Below the pieces are notes generated by a model that was not told the DNA's origin, made no database searches, and was given only the letters and a program-made list of their open reading frames with translations. Shown piece by piece: positions 25,292 to 34,423 of a stretch of 61,177 bases of DNA. The position numbers and the translations under genes are program-made. Within the stretch, counting starts at the first letter, position 1, and each line of letters starts with the position of its first letter. Source of the stretch: CAYUEN01 sp964443745. GTDB taxonomy: Bacteria > Campylobacterota > Campylobacteria > Campylobacterales > QNZT01. The stretch lies in contig CAYUEN010000008.1 of NCBI GenBank assembly GCA_964443745.1, positions 1 to 61,177 on the forward strand. The letters run 5' to 3'.

Positions 25292-27003
25292 AAACACATA
25301 TCACGACACTGAAAAAAAAGAGTTTCTACCTGGGAACTTTCATCTTCATCACTTTTATGATACTCCAGGCGTTCGTCGGATTTCGGCTGCATCAGACTAT
25401 AGTCGCCGCACACGAATCCAACGAACTGGTTCAACAAAAAACCACCATCGACATGCTGCTTCATGAAATGACGCTTCTATCGGATCTCTCTCCCGAAAAG
25501 AGGCGGGAAGCGCTCCAGTATCTTCAGGCTCTTTCGACGATCCCGAACGATACCAAGGCGCTTCTTGGAAACCTCCTCTCCGGTCCTCAAACCACTCCGC
25601 AAGCGATCCTGACACTCCAAAACAGCCGTCAAGAACTCGAAAAACGGATAAAGAGACTCTCCTCCAGACTCGATACCAGTGCAGACAACTGGATCATTTT
25701 TATCTACATTCTCATCGCCAATATCGCGATCAACATCACGCTCGCACTCTTTACGAACCAGATCGTATTCAACCTCCAGCAACTCAAAAGCGGTATGGCA
25801 TCCTTCTTCGCCTATTTGAGCAGAAAGTCGAAGCAGATTCAGCCGATCGTCGTGGAGAGTAGAGACGAATTCAGAGAGCTGGCGGAGATGATCAACGAGA
25901 ATATCCAGCGGATCGAATCGAATCTCCAAAAAGACCAAAACAGTGTCCATGAAGTCACGGAAGTCTCCAGGTTGGTAGCAAAAGGCGATTTCTCCGGACG
26001 TATCGATCAAGAGCCCGCCAACCCGGAGATCAGACAACTCAAGGAGAATTTCAACCATTTCATCGACGAGATGCAGACCAATATGGATACCATCTTGCAG
26101 GTACTCCAAGCTTACCGCAACAACGACTTCTCCCATCGGATCAATTTCGAAGCGTCAGGCGAACTGAAAGATCTGATCGAAGGCGTCAACGCTCTGGGAG
26201 CGTCGTTGGCCGATTCCAGAGCCAAAATCGATACCATACTGAAAGAAAAAAGCGTGACACTGAACGACTCGGCTAACAAACTCACCGAGAGTATGGAGAA
26301 GCTTTTCGTACTCATCCAGAAGAACCAACACAATATCCAGGAAGTCTCCGAGGATATAGAGATGATCACCGAGACAATCAAAGAGACCGTGGAGAAAGCG
26401 AACAAGATGAAAACCTACGCGACACATACCACACAAACGGCTCAAAAAGGAGAGGTACTCGCGGATCAGACTTTCCAGTCCATGGAAGAGATCAACGTTT
26501 CCACCGAAGAGATCAACAAGGCGATCAGTGCGATCGACTCGATCGCTTTTCAAACCAACATTCTCAGTCTCAATGCCGCAGTGGAAGCGGCCACGGCCGG
26601 CGAAGCGGGCAAGGGATTCGCCGTCGTCGCCCAAGAGGTGAGAAACCTCGCCAGCAAAAGTGCAGAAGCGGCGAAGATCATCAAAGAGTTGGTACATCAG
26701 ACACAAACCAAAGCGAAAGAGGGTATGGAAATCTCCAAAAACATGAAAGAGAATTTCATAGATGTCAACAGACAAATCAGTGAAACCTCACGACTTGTAA
26801 GCAGCGTGACCACCGAATCGACCCATGAAATGGAAAAGATCCATACGATCAAGGAGTTGATCGACGAAGTCAAATCCTTTTCGGCGACCAACAGTACGAT
26901 AGCGGAAGATACCAGCCACATCTCAAAAGAGATCCTCTCCATCTCCAAAGAGTTGAACAGCGAAGTCCTCGATACCGCGAAGGGAGAGAAGGTATCGCGA
27001 TGA
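25288..27003 (+). CDS. membrane methyl-accepting chemotaxis protein with paired HAMP-like units
   Basis: 571 residues. Membrane helices lie at about 13-33 and 133-153, enclosing a periplasmic region of about 100 residues that is helical and of unknown ligand. Two HAMP-like units follow (SRLVAKGDFSGRID and AYRNNDFSHRIN, about 225-300), then the MCP hairpin with tip AFQTNILSLNAAVEAATAGE (V432) and GKGFAVVAQEVRNLASKS. As in the other two receptors of the operon, Thr replaces the conserved tip Arg. It overlaps cheV and cheA by four bases each (ATGA). Confidence 0.93.
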   Translation: MKTHITTLKKKSFYLGTFIFITFMILQAFVGFRLHQTIVAAHESNELVQQKTTIDMLLHEMTLLSDLSPEKRREALQYLQALSTIPNDTKALLGNLLSGPQTTPQAILTLQNSRQELEKRIKRLSSRLDTSADNWIIFIYILIANIAINITLALFTNQIVFNLQQLKSGMASFFAYLSRKSKQIQPIVVESRDEFRELAEMINENIQRIESNLQKDQNSVHEVTEVSRLVAKGDFSGRIDQEPANPEIRQLKENFNHFIDEMQTNMDTILQVLQAYRNNDFSHRINFEASGELKDLIEGVNALGASLADSRAKIDTILKEKSVTLNDSANKLTESMEKLFVLIQKNQHNIQEVSEDIEMITETIKETVEKANKMKTYATHTTQTAQKGEVLADQTFQSMEEINVSTEEINKAISAIDSIAFQTNILSLNAAVEAATAGEAGKGFAVVAQEVRNLASKSAEAAKIIKELVHQTQTKAKEGMEISKNMKENFIDVNRQISETSRLVSSVTTESTHEMEKIHTIKELIDEVKSFSATNSTIAEDTSHISKEILSISKELNSEVLDTAKGEKVSR

Positions 27004-29243
27004 CGACGGAGATTCTCGATTTTTTCATCGAAGAGGCGAACGAACTTTTCGACAATATCCACTCCATTCTTCTCAAATCGGAAGAGATGGGCGAACTCAG
27101 CGCGATGGAACTGGATGCACTTTTCAGGGATTTTCATACCTTGAAAGGGGGCGGAGGCTCGGTCGGTTTTGACAACTTTTCCCGATACGCCCATGTTTTG
27201 GAAAACTTCCTGGAGATACTCAAATCCCGCCACTCTCCGCCTACAAAAGAGATGTTGGGATTTTTGATCGAGAGTACCGGACGGCTTCAGGAGATGATGG
27301 ACGAAGAGTATCACCACACCCTTTCACCCCAGCAATCCGAAAAGGAGATCGCCGCGCTTCAAAAAGAGATCCAGGCTTTTTCGGACACCTCACCGGTCCC
27401 AGATACCGAAACCTCTTCCGATTTTCGGGAAAGCGCCGGTGAAATCACCGATCTGTTCGAAACGCTCTTCGATCTGCTGAACGAAATGAAGAAGACCGAA
27501 ACGATCACCTCATCTCAGCTTCAGGCGCTGTTTCGCAATGTCCACACCCTCAAAGGATCTTCGGAATTTTTAGGAGTCAGCTTTTTCCCCAGCTATTTGC
27601 ACGATATCGAAACACTGCTGGATAGAGTACGTCTGAACGAAATCGACTACGGAGAAAAACTCAACGGTTTTTTAGTCGACTCTTTGAAAAATGCACAAGA
27701 GATTCTGGATGCGGAGTTGGGAGGCGATCTCGATATCGTACGATTTCAGCGACAGACGGAGGCGTTGCAAAGAGAGATTTCCGGTTTTCATCGAGGGATA
27801 GAACCTCATTTCGAAGTGCTGGAGGAGAAAGATGAAACAGCCGATACCGACTCTTCCACCCCTTCGGATCAATCTCAGCCTCTTCCTTTCGAACTCTTCG
27901 ACGAACCAGATCACGCCACACCAGACAGCGATACAGAGAAGACGGCCACCGAAGAAGAGACCACAACACCCACACCCTCTTTCGAAAAATGCGAAACACA
28001 CTCCACCACCCGATGCGAAAACGCCCTCTCTCTCCAGAAGGTCGCATCGGCTACGTCCATACGCGTCAATCTCGACAAGATCGACCATCTGATGAATCGC
28101 GTAGGAGACCTCGTCATCACCAAAAGTATGCTTTTTGATTTCGCACAAAGTCTTCGATCCGACGACCGCCTCTACAAACACCTCACCGAAAAACTCAATA
28201 CACTGGATCGTGACATCCGTGAACTTCAGGAAGCGGTTATGGGTGTTCGTATGATTCCGATGCGTACACTCTATGCGCGACTTCCGAAAATGGTGAGAGA
28301 TCTGGCCAAAAAACTCGGAAAAGAGGTGCGATTCGAACACTCCGGAGAGAGTGTCGAAATCGACAAAATGATGGTGGAGGGGCTGATGGATCCCCTGACG
28401 CATATTATTCGCAACGCTCTTGATCATGGTATCGAACGGCCGGAAGAGCGTATCGAAAGAGGAAAAGACCCCAAGGGGATACTTTCCATAACGGCATCGC
28501 AGGAAAGCGGCAATATCATCATCTCCATCAGAGACGACGGTGCGGGAATCGATATCGACAAAGTGACCCGAAAAGCCCTCGCATGCGATGCCGTCACCCA
28601 CGAAGAGCTCTCCAGAATGGGTGAAGAACAGAAACGTATGCTGATATTCCACCCTGGCCTCTCCACAGTAGAGAGTGTCAGTACCGTCTCCGGAAGAGGT
28701 GTGGGCATGGATGTCGTGATGAACAATATCAACGCACTGGGCGGGGAGATCAAAGTCTATTCCCAAACCGGTATCGGCACGGAATTTCAACTCATCCTCC
28801 CGCTGACACTCGCGATTCTGGATGGTCTCAACGTCCAGATAGGAGAGAGACAGATGATTCTTCCGCTTGGAAATATCGTCGAATCCCTCCAGCCACATCC
28901 CAAAATGATCAAACATGTCGGGGAGGGAGAGAAGGAGTTGCTGATGCTCCGCTCGGAATTCATTCCGATTATCCGGCTTCACCGTTTTTTCGATATCCCT
29001 ACCTCCTATGAAAGGCTGCATGAAGGCATGCTGATCATCGTCAAGACTTCCCATACCAAGGTAGCGCTATTTGTAGACGATTTTCTCAACCAGGAGCAGA
29101 TCGTCGTCAAATCTCTGGAAAAAAATTACAAGAAAGTCGACGGTATCGGTGCGGCGACGATCCGTGGAGACGGGAGTATCGGCCTCATCCTGGATGTTAT
29201 GAGTATCGTTGAGATGTATCGAAAAGAGGAGGGGAAAAGATGA
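27000..29243 (+). CDS. cheA: chemotaxis histidine kinase CheA with two HPt domains
   Basis: 747 residues. There are two phosphotransfer domains, with FHTLKGG (H46) and VHTLKGS (H182). A long acidic, Ser/Thr/Pro-rich linker (about 270-345) is followed by the dimerisation domain (RVNLDKIDHLMNRVGDLVITKSML). The ATPase domain has N-box RNALDHG (471-477), then DDGAGID and GRGVGMDVV. A CheW-like regulatory domain occupies about 605-740. There is no C-terminal receiver, unlike the usual CheA-Y of Campylobacterota, and no P2 domain is obvious. This supports a second, distinct system. It overlaps its neighbours by four bases on each side. Confidence 0.95.
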   Translation: MTTEILDFFIEEANELFDNIHSILLKSEEMGELSAMELDALFRDFHTLKGGGGSVGFDNFSRYAHVLENFLEILKSRHSPPTKEMLGFLIESTGRLQEMMDEEYHHTLSPQQSEKEIAALQKEIQAFSDTSPVPDTETSSDFRESAGEITDLFETLFDLLNEMKKTETITSSQLQALFRNVHTLKGSSEFLGVSFFPSYLHDIETLLDRVRLNEIDYGEKLNGFLVDSLKNAQEILDAELGGDLDIVRFQRQTEALQREISGFHRGIEPHFEVLEEKDETADTDSSTPSDQSQPLPFELFDEPDHATPDSDTEKTATEEETTTPTPSFEKCETHSTTRCENALSLQKVASATSIRVNLDKIDHLMNRVGDLVITKSMLFDFAQSLRSDDRLYKHLTEKLNTLDRDIRELQEAVMGVRMIPMRTLYARLPKMVRDLAKKLGKEVRFEHSGESVEIDKMMVEGLMDPLTHIIRNALDHGIERPEERIERGKDPKGILSITASQESGNIIISIRDDGAGIDIDKVTRKALACDAVTHEELSRMGEEQKRMLIFHPGLSTVESVSTVSGRGVGMDVVMNNINALGGEIKVYSQTGIGTEFQLILPLTLAILDGLNVQIGERQMILPLGNIVESLQPHPKMIKHVGEGEKELLMLRSEFIPIIRLHRFFDIPTSYERLHEGMLIIVKTSHTKVALFVDDFLNQEQIVVKSLEKNYKKVDGIGAATIRGDGSIGLILDVMSIVEMYRKEEGKR

Positions 29244-29686
29244 GCGAATATTTCATATTCAAATTGATGGATGAAAATTATGCGATAGAGCTGGCACGTG
29301 TCAAAGAGATATTGGTCCACTCCCAGGTGATCATCACACCGCTTTTTACCGAGCCGGAGTGGATCGAAGGGGTTTTGAATCTCAGAGGCGAAGTGATTCC
29401 CGTAGTCGACCTGCGTGTCAGATTCGGTGCGATCGACCCCCTTTTCAACGACGAGACCGTCATCATCGTCATCAGAAGCGAGGAGCGAAAGTTGATCGGT
29501 ATCATCGTGGATAGAATCGAATCGATCCACCAAATCACGGGTGAATTGCTGAATCAGACAGACGAGATGGGTATCGGTATCCAATCCCACTACGTGAAAG
29601 GGTTGGCAAAGATCAGCCCTTCGGAGATGAGCGTGGTACTCGATATCGATACCGTATTGAAAATCGAAGAGTTGACCACTCCATAA
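29240..29686 (+). CDS. cheW: chemotaxis adaptor CheW
   Basis: 148 residues, a single CheW domain: EYFIFKLMDENYAIELARVKEIL, then WIEGVLNLRGEVIPVVDLRVRFG and IIVDRIESIHQI. It bridges the receptors of the operon to the CheA regulatory domain. It starts in an ATGA overlap with cheA. The nine-base gap before the CheY gene keeps it in the same operon. Confidence 0.95.
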   Translation: MSEYFIFKLMDENYAIELARVKEILVHSQVIITPLFTEPEWIEGVLNLRGEVIPVVDLRVRFGAIDPLFNDETVIIVIRSEERKLIGIIVDRIESIHQITGELLNQTDEMGIGIQSHYVKGLAKISPSEMSVVLDIDTVLKIEELTTP

Positions 29687-29695
29687 GGAAGAAAG

Positions 29696-30085
29696 ATGAA
29701 GTTTCTAATCATTGACGACAGTCCAACGATGCGACGCATCCTAAGAGCGGGTATAGAGAGAGCCCTTCCAACGAAGGCGGAGATTCTGGAAGCGGAGAAT
29801 GGTGAAAAAGGAGTTGCTATACTGCAAGCGCACCCGGATATCGACTACACCTTTTTGGATATCAATATGCCCGTGATGAAAGGGGACGAGATGCTGCGAA
29901 TCGTACGGAAAGATCCCGCACTCAGACACCACAGAATCATCATCCAGACCACCGAGGGGAAAAAAGAGAAATTTCTGGAACTCAAACAGATGGGTATCTC
30001 CGGTTATCTTCTCAAACCCTATACCCAGTCGGTCGTACAAAAGCTGATCGACACCATCCTCGAAAGAGCGGAGACAAAAGCGTGA
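29696..30085 (+). CDS. cheY: CheY-like single-domain response regulator
   Basis: 129 residues with the full receiver set: DD at 7-8 (LIIDDSPTMRR), phosphorylated Asp D55 (FLDINMP), Thr85/86 (QTTEG), Tyr104 and Lys107 (SGYLLKP). Tyr104 matches the output Tyr106 of E. coli CheY. It could contact the motor or serve as a phosphate sink for the dual-HPt CheA; sequence alone does not decide. AGGAAG precedes the ATG. The next regulator overlaps it by four bases. Confidence 0.88.
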   Translation: MKFLIIDDSPTMRRILRAGIERALPTKAEILEAENGEKGVAILQAHPDIDYTFLDINMPVMKGDEMLRIVRKDPALRHHRIIIQTTEGKKEKFLELKQMGISGYLLKPYTQSVVQKLIDTILERAETKA

Positions 30086-31773
30086 AAACACAAAACACTC
30101 CCTTGATCTTGATCGCCGACGATATGAAAACCAACCGGTTGATCATCAAAAAAACGCTCTCTCGTGAAGGATACGATTTCATCGAAGCTTCCAACGGAGA
30201 GGAAGCCGTGAAAATGGCGAAAAAACACCACCCTACGATGGTGCTGATAGATGGACTGATGCCGGTAATGGATGGATTCGAAGCCGTGAAGTCGATGCGT
30301 GAGATCAAGGAGCTTCAGCGTACCCCCATATTGATGCTCTCTTCACTTTCGGAAAAAGAGGCGCGGATCCAGGCGATCGAATGCGGTGTCAACGATTTTG
30401 TTACGAAGCCTTTCGACGAGATGGAGTTGATCGCCAGATGCAAATCGTATATCCGGATGGATGCCATCAACCGTGCCTACATCCTCTCCACTATCAATCC
30501 GGTGAGCGGCCTTCCCAACAAAACCGCCCTTTTGAAAGAGATCGAGGGGAAGAAAACACGAATGTTCATGCTTCAACTCGAAAAGTTTCAGGCTATCGAA
30601 GGTTTCTACGGAAAAAAGAGTGTCAATAGAATTGAGAAAGAGGTCTCTCTCTATCTGCAGGAACTCTTTCTCAGTTTTTTCGGCACGCCGCAAGATATTT
30701 ACCATACCGGCGAAGGTGAATTTGTGGTATTGATTGATTCCGAGGTTCCAAAGATCGAAAAAAACCATCTACATACCCTCTGTAAAGAGATCTATACGCA
30801 GATCAAAAAACACGAAATCCATTTCGACAATCTCGAATACGACGTTCGGGCGACACTCGCCTATATCGAGGGGGACGAACATCTGTACGAAGATCTCAAA
30901 TTCGCGCTCGATTATGCCATTACACACAGAAAAGAGTATGTCATCGCCCATGAAGTGGCGATCCAGCTCAAAAAAGAGACCGAAGCCAATATGGAGACGA
31001 TCCGTATGATCAAAAAGGCGATCAGGGAGGATCGTATCGTCGCCTATTTCCAGCCTCTCTACGATATCAAACGAAGAGAGATCACCAAATATGAAGCGCT
31101 TGTCCGGCTGATCGACGAAGAGGGAAATGTCGTCTCCCCCTTCCATTTTCTCGAAGCGGCGAAAATGGCGAACTACTACTGGCAGATCACCCAGATCATG
31201 CTCAAAAAGGTTTTTGGAATCTTCTGTTATATCGACAAAGAGGTCACTTTCAACCTCTCGTATGCCGATATCAGCCACGAACAGACCGTCGATACGATTT
31301 TCGAGTTGCTTTCGAAATACCCGGATACCGCATCAAGGCTGACATTCGAACTGCTCGAAGACGAAACGATCGAGAGCGAAGAGGTGATGAACCGTTTTAT
31401 CGAAGAGGTGAGAAAACATGGCGTCAAGATCGCCATAGACGATTTTGGAAGCGGTTATTCCAATTTTCAGAGGATCATCGATATCCATCCGGATATTTTG
31501 AAAGTCGACGGCTCTATCATCAGACACATCTCCACCTCTCAAGAGAACAGAACGCTCGCACAAACGATTCAGAGTTTCGCCAAAAATCTCGGTATTACGA
31601 CCGTGGCGGAATTCATCAGTGACGAATCGATTTTTCTGGAAGCGGAGAGGATGGGATTCGATTACGCACAAGGATACTACATCAGCGAACCTCGTGAAAA
31701 ACTGGTAACCATCACACCTCAAATCCATACACTCTCCCAAGAGGAGGAGCGAATCGATGAAATTCAAATTTGA
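30082..31773 (+). CDS. response regulator: receiver, degenerate GGDEF, intact EAL (c-di-GMP phosphodiesterase)
   Basis: 563 residues. The receiver (about 8-125) has D13/D14, phosphorylated Asp57 (LIDGLMPVMDG) and K109. A GGDEF-like domain (about 135-290) is degenerate: GEGEF at 210-214 and LQLEKFQ instead of the metal-binding FDLDxFK. The EAL domain (about 305-550) keeps the catalytic set: E338 (YEALVRL), N391, E423, D453/D454 (DDFGSGYSN), K474 and E510. It should hydrolyse c-di-GMP, probably under control of CheA phosphotransfer, since it lies inside the che operon. ATGA overlap with cheY; it runs 17 bases into the next receptor gene. Confidence 0.92.
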   Translation: MKTQNTPLILIADDMKTNRLIIKKTLSREGYDFIEASNGEEAVKMAKKHHPTMVLIDGLMPVMDGFEAVKSMREIKELQRTPILMLSSLSEKEARIQAIECGVNDFVTKPFDEMELIARCKSYIRMDAINRAYILSTINPVSGLPNKTALLKEIEGKKTRMFMLQLEKFQAIEGFYGKKSVNRIEKEVSLYLQELFLSFFGTPQDIYHTGEGEFVVLIDSEVPKIEKNHLHTLCKEIYTQIKKHEIHFDNLEYDVRATLAYIEGDEHLYEDLKFALDYAITHRKEYVIAHEVAIQLKKETEANMETIRMIKKAIREDRIVAYFQPLYDIKRREITKYEALVRLIDEEGNVVSPFHFLEAAKMANYYWQITQIMLKKVFGIFCYIDKEVTFNLSYADISHEQTVDTIFELLSKYPDTASRLTFELLEDETIESEEVMNRFIEEVRKHGVKIAIDDFGSGYSNFQRIIDIHPDILKVDGSIIRHISTSQENRTLAQTIQSFAKNLGITTVAEFISDESIFLEAERMGFDYAQGYYISEPREKLVTITPQIHTLSQEEERIDEIQI

Positions 31774-34423
31774 CAAACCATTTCCGATCATTTCGGATCG
31801 TCCTCTCGCCCAAAAGCTTCTCATCGTCGCGGTAGTACCCATACTTGTAATGGCGATCCTCTTTTTGCACAAGGATATCGAAACCTTCCATCAGATGTCC
31901 CGCATGAAACGTCTCAAAACGGATATCGAGCTCTCCTCCATTCTTTCGAGTCTCGTTCACAACCTCCAGAAAGAGCGCGGTCTTTCCAGCGGATATCTGG
32001 GTAGTGAAGGCTCCGAATTTCATCAATTGAGACGGCAACAACAAGAGAGCGACAGGAAGATCATGCAGCTCAAACGGTTTTTCACCTCCCATCCGGATCT
32101 TGAATCCCGCTCCTACAAAACCAGACTTTCCACCCAGCTCGACCGTATCGCCGGCATTCAAAATTTTAGACGGCTCATCGAAAAGAGAGATGTGACGTTT
32201 CGTGAAGTGATCGACTACTACTCCCGATTCAACCGCGAATTCATAGGAACCATCCGCGCAATCGGAAAAGAGAGTGGTGATGCGACACTGATGCAACAGA
32301 TTCTCGCTTACGTTTCGCTTCTTTTTGCCAAGGAGCAGATGGGGAAGGTGCGGGCATACGGTACCTATATCCTGGCACACCATACGTATTTGCCGGAAGA
32401 AATCTCGGCACTCGAGTCGTTCGAAACCAGTGAGAAGTTCTTTCTCAATACCTTTATGGAGTTTGCCGATCAAAAGAGTATCTTTCTGTTTCGCAGACTC
32501 ACCCACTCACCGGAGTATCTTCGATTCAATCAGATGGAGAGACGGCTGATCGCCGATGCCAGGAATGTCGACTTCGATGCACCCTCCTGGTATACTGCCG
32601 CTACGAAGGCGATCGACCTCTTTCAGAGAATCGAACAAAAGAGCGAGGAGGTGCTTCGCGAGCAGGTGGCGACCAACTACAATCAAGCGCGTCTCTTTTT
32701 GCTTTTCTATATCTTCTCGAGTGTATTTGTCTTGGCGACCATCGCGCTCCTCTCATTTATACTCATCGGACAAATGCGAAAAAATTTCGCCACACTCCAA
32801 TCCAGCATCGATCACTTCATCGCATATCTGAACAAAGAGACTACCCATATTCCCAAAGTCGAAGTGATCGGAAAAGACGAATTTTATCAGATCGCATCGT
32901 CGATCAACAGCCAGGCGAAAAAACTCTCCCAAAACTTCGAACAGGACCAGAAGGTATTAAGAGAGATCGACGATGTGGTCCAAAAAGTACAGATGGGTTA
33001 TTTCGGATATACGGCTTCGCAAAAGGCGAGCACGTCTGAAATCGAACGTCTGAGGCAAAACATCAACACGATGATCGTCGATACCAAGCACAAACTCGAT
33101 CTACTAACGACCATATTCTTCCATTATGGTAAAAATCACTTCGACTACAGACTCTCCAAAGAGCAGATGGAGGGGATGAACGGAGAGTTCGGCTCTTTAC
33201 TCAATGCGGTGATTTTACAGGGGGACAACATCTCGGAACTGCTCGCGATGATGCAAAACGCCGGAGATTGCCTGGATCAAAATACGGCCGAACTCTCGAA
33301 AGCCACGCAAAAACTCGACCACAACGCTCGAATCGAGAAAGAGATCATCTTCGAAACGACTCGTAATCTACAACAACTCTACGAAAAGCTGATCTCCTAT
33401 ACCGACAGGATCAAACAGATGGACACTCTTTCCGTCACACTCGAACAGACAGCCCTCGAAGGAAAATCCAAGGCGGAGAAGACCGCAGCTTCAATGGAGG
33501 AGATAGATATACAAGTTTCGGCGATAGAAGAGGCGATCGGTATCATCGAACAGATCGCGTTTCAGACCAATATTCTCAGTCTCAATGCCGCTGTGGAAGC
33601 GGCCACGGCCGGCGAAGCGGGCAAGGGATTCGCGGTCGTGGCGAACGAAGTGCGAAATCTAGCGACCAAAAGCGCAAAAGCGGCCCATACGATCAAGCAC
33701 CTCGTCACCGAAGCGAACGAGCGTACCAGAATCGGCAGAGAGATATCGGAAGAGATGATTGAAGGGTATCAGGCGCTCTACCAAAGCGTCAGCCGGACCA
33801 AAGAGGCGATTACACACGTCACACTCCTGAGCAAAAACCAGGAATCCACGATCGAAGAGATGGGGCAAGGTATCGAAAAGATCCAGAATAGTTCCAGCGG
33901 AAGCGCCAAGACGGTGGCCTATATCTCCAGACTCGCCAAAGATACGGACAAACTCTCCAAGAACCTGCTCCAGATCGCTCACACCGCTACATTCGACCCC
34001 ACGTTCAAAGCACAAGTGTGCGATATCGAACTAAGTCGTATGGTTACGCAGATGAAAAACGACCATATCCATTTCAAAAACGGGATTCTCAAACGCGTCG
34101 GCGCCAAAGCGCACTTCAATGTCGTCGATAGCAGATCGTGTCGTCTGGGAAAATGGATGATCGAACAAGAACGGCTGAACAGACCTTTTACCGATACAAA
34201 AGCGTGGGGAAAACTTCAGGAAAAACACCGACAAATCCATCATTACGCCCAAGAGTACGTCTTGCAAAACGCGAAGAACGCACCGAATGAAAAATTGAAA
34301 AAGATCGGGGAAAATATCGACCATGCGACACTCTCGATCTTCGAGGCGCTCAATGGGCTCAAACAGGAGTTTTGTGAACACTTCCACCAAAGAGAGGTGG
34401 AAGAGGCGTTGTGCGAAGTGTGA
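31757..34423 (+). CDS. chemoreceptor with periplasmic NIT domain and C-terminal CZB zinc-sensing domain
   Basis: 888 residues. The first membrane helix is at about 20-39. A periplasmic NIT domain starts with SLVHNLQKERGLSSGYLGS. The second helix is at about 310-332. HAMP-like units follow at about 410-490 (KVQMGYFGYTAS and YGKNHFDYRLS), then the MCP hairpin with the variant tip AAVEAATAGE (V613). The C-terminal CZB domain (about 755-885) shows NDHIHFKN, DSRSCRLGKWM and EKHRQIHHYA, giving the His/Cys/His/His zinc set. It could combine nitrate or nitrite with zinc or hypochlorite-type signals. Its stop is directly followed by the stop of the convergent hydrolase gene. Confidence 0.93.
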   Translation: MKFKFDKPFPIISDRPLAQKLLIVAVVPILVMAILFLHKDIETFHQMSRMKRLKTDIELSSILSSLVHNLQKERGLSSGYLGSEGSEFHQLRRQQQESDRKIMQLKRFFTSHPDLESRSYKTRLSTQLDRIAGIQNFRRLIEKRDVTFREVIDYYSRFNREFIGTIRAIGKESGDATLMQQILAYVSLLFAKEQMGKVRAYGTYILAHHTYLPEEISALESFETSEKFFLNTFMEFADQKSIFLFRRLTHSPEYLRFNQMERRLIADARNVDFDAPSWYTAATKAIDLFQRIEQKSEEVLREQVATNYNQARLFLLFYIFSSVFVLATIALLSFILIGQMRKNFATLQSSIDHFIAYLNKETTHIPKVEVIGKDEFYQIASSINSQAKKLSQNFEQDQKVLREIDDVVQKVQMGYFGYTASQKASTSEIERLRQNINTMIVDTKHKLDLLTTIFFHYGKNHFDYRLSKEQMEGMNGEFGSLLNAVILQGDNISELLAMMQNAGDCLDQNTAELSKATQKLDHNARIEKEIIFETTRNLQQLYEKLISYTDRIKQMDTLSVTLEQTALEGKSKAEKTAASMEEIDIQVSAIEEAIGIIEQIAFQTNILSLNAAVEAATAGEAGKGFAVVANEVRNLATKSAKAAHTIKHLVTEANERTRIGREISEEMIEGYQALYQSVSRTKEAITHVTLLSKNQESTIEEMGQGIEKIQNSSSGSAKTVAYISRLAKDTDKLSKNLLQIAHTATFDPTFKAQVCDIELSRMVTQMKNDHIHFKNGILKRVGAKAHFNVVDSRSCRLGKWMIEQERLNRPFTDTKAWGKLQEKHRQIHHYAQEYVLQNAKNAPNEKLKKIGENIDHATLSIFEALNGLKQEFCEHFHQREVEEALCEV

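Noticed and set aside
30490..30960. Diguanylate cyclase activity in the REC-EAL protein.
   Set aside because: The signature is GEGEF and the metal-binding FDLDxFK is replaced by LQLEKFQ, so cyclase activity is unlikely; the EAL domain is the probable active part.
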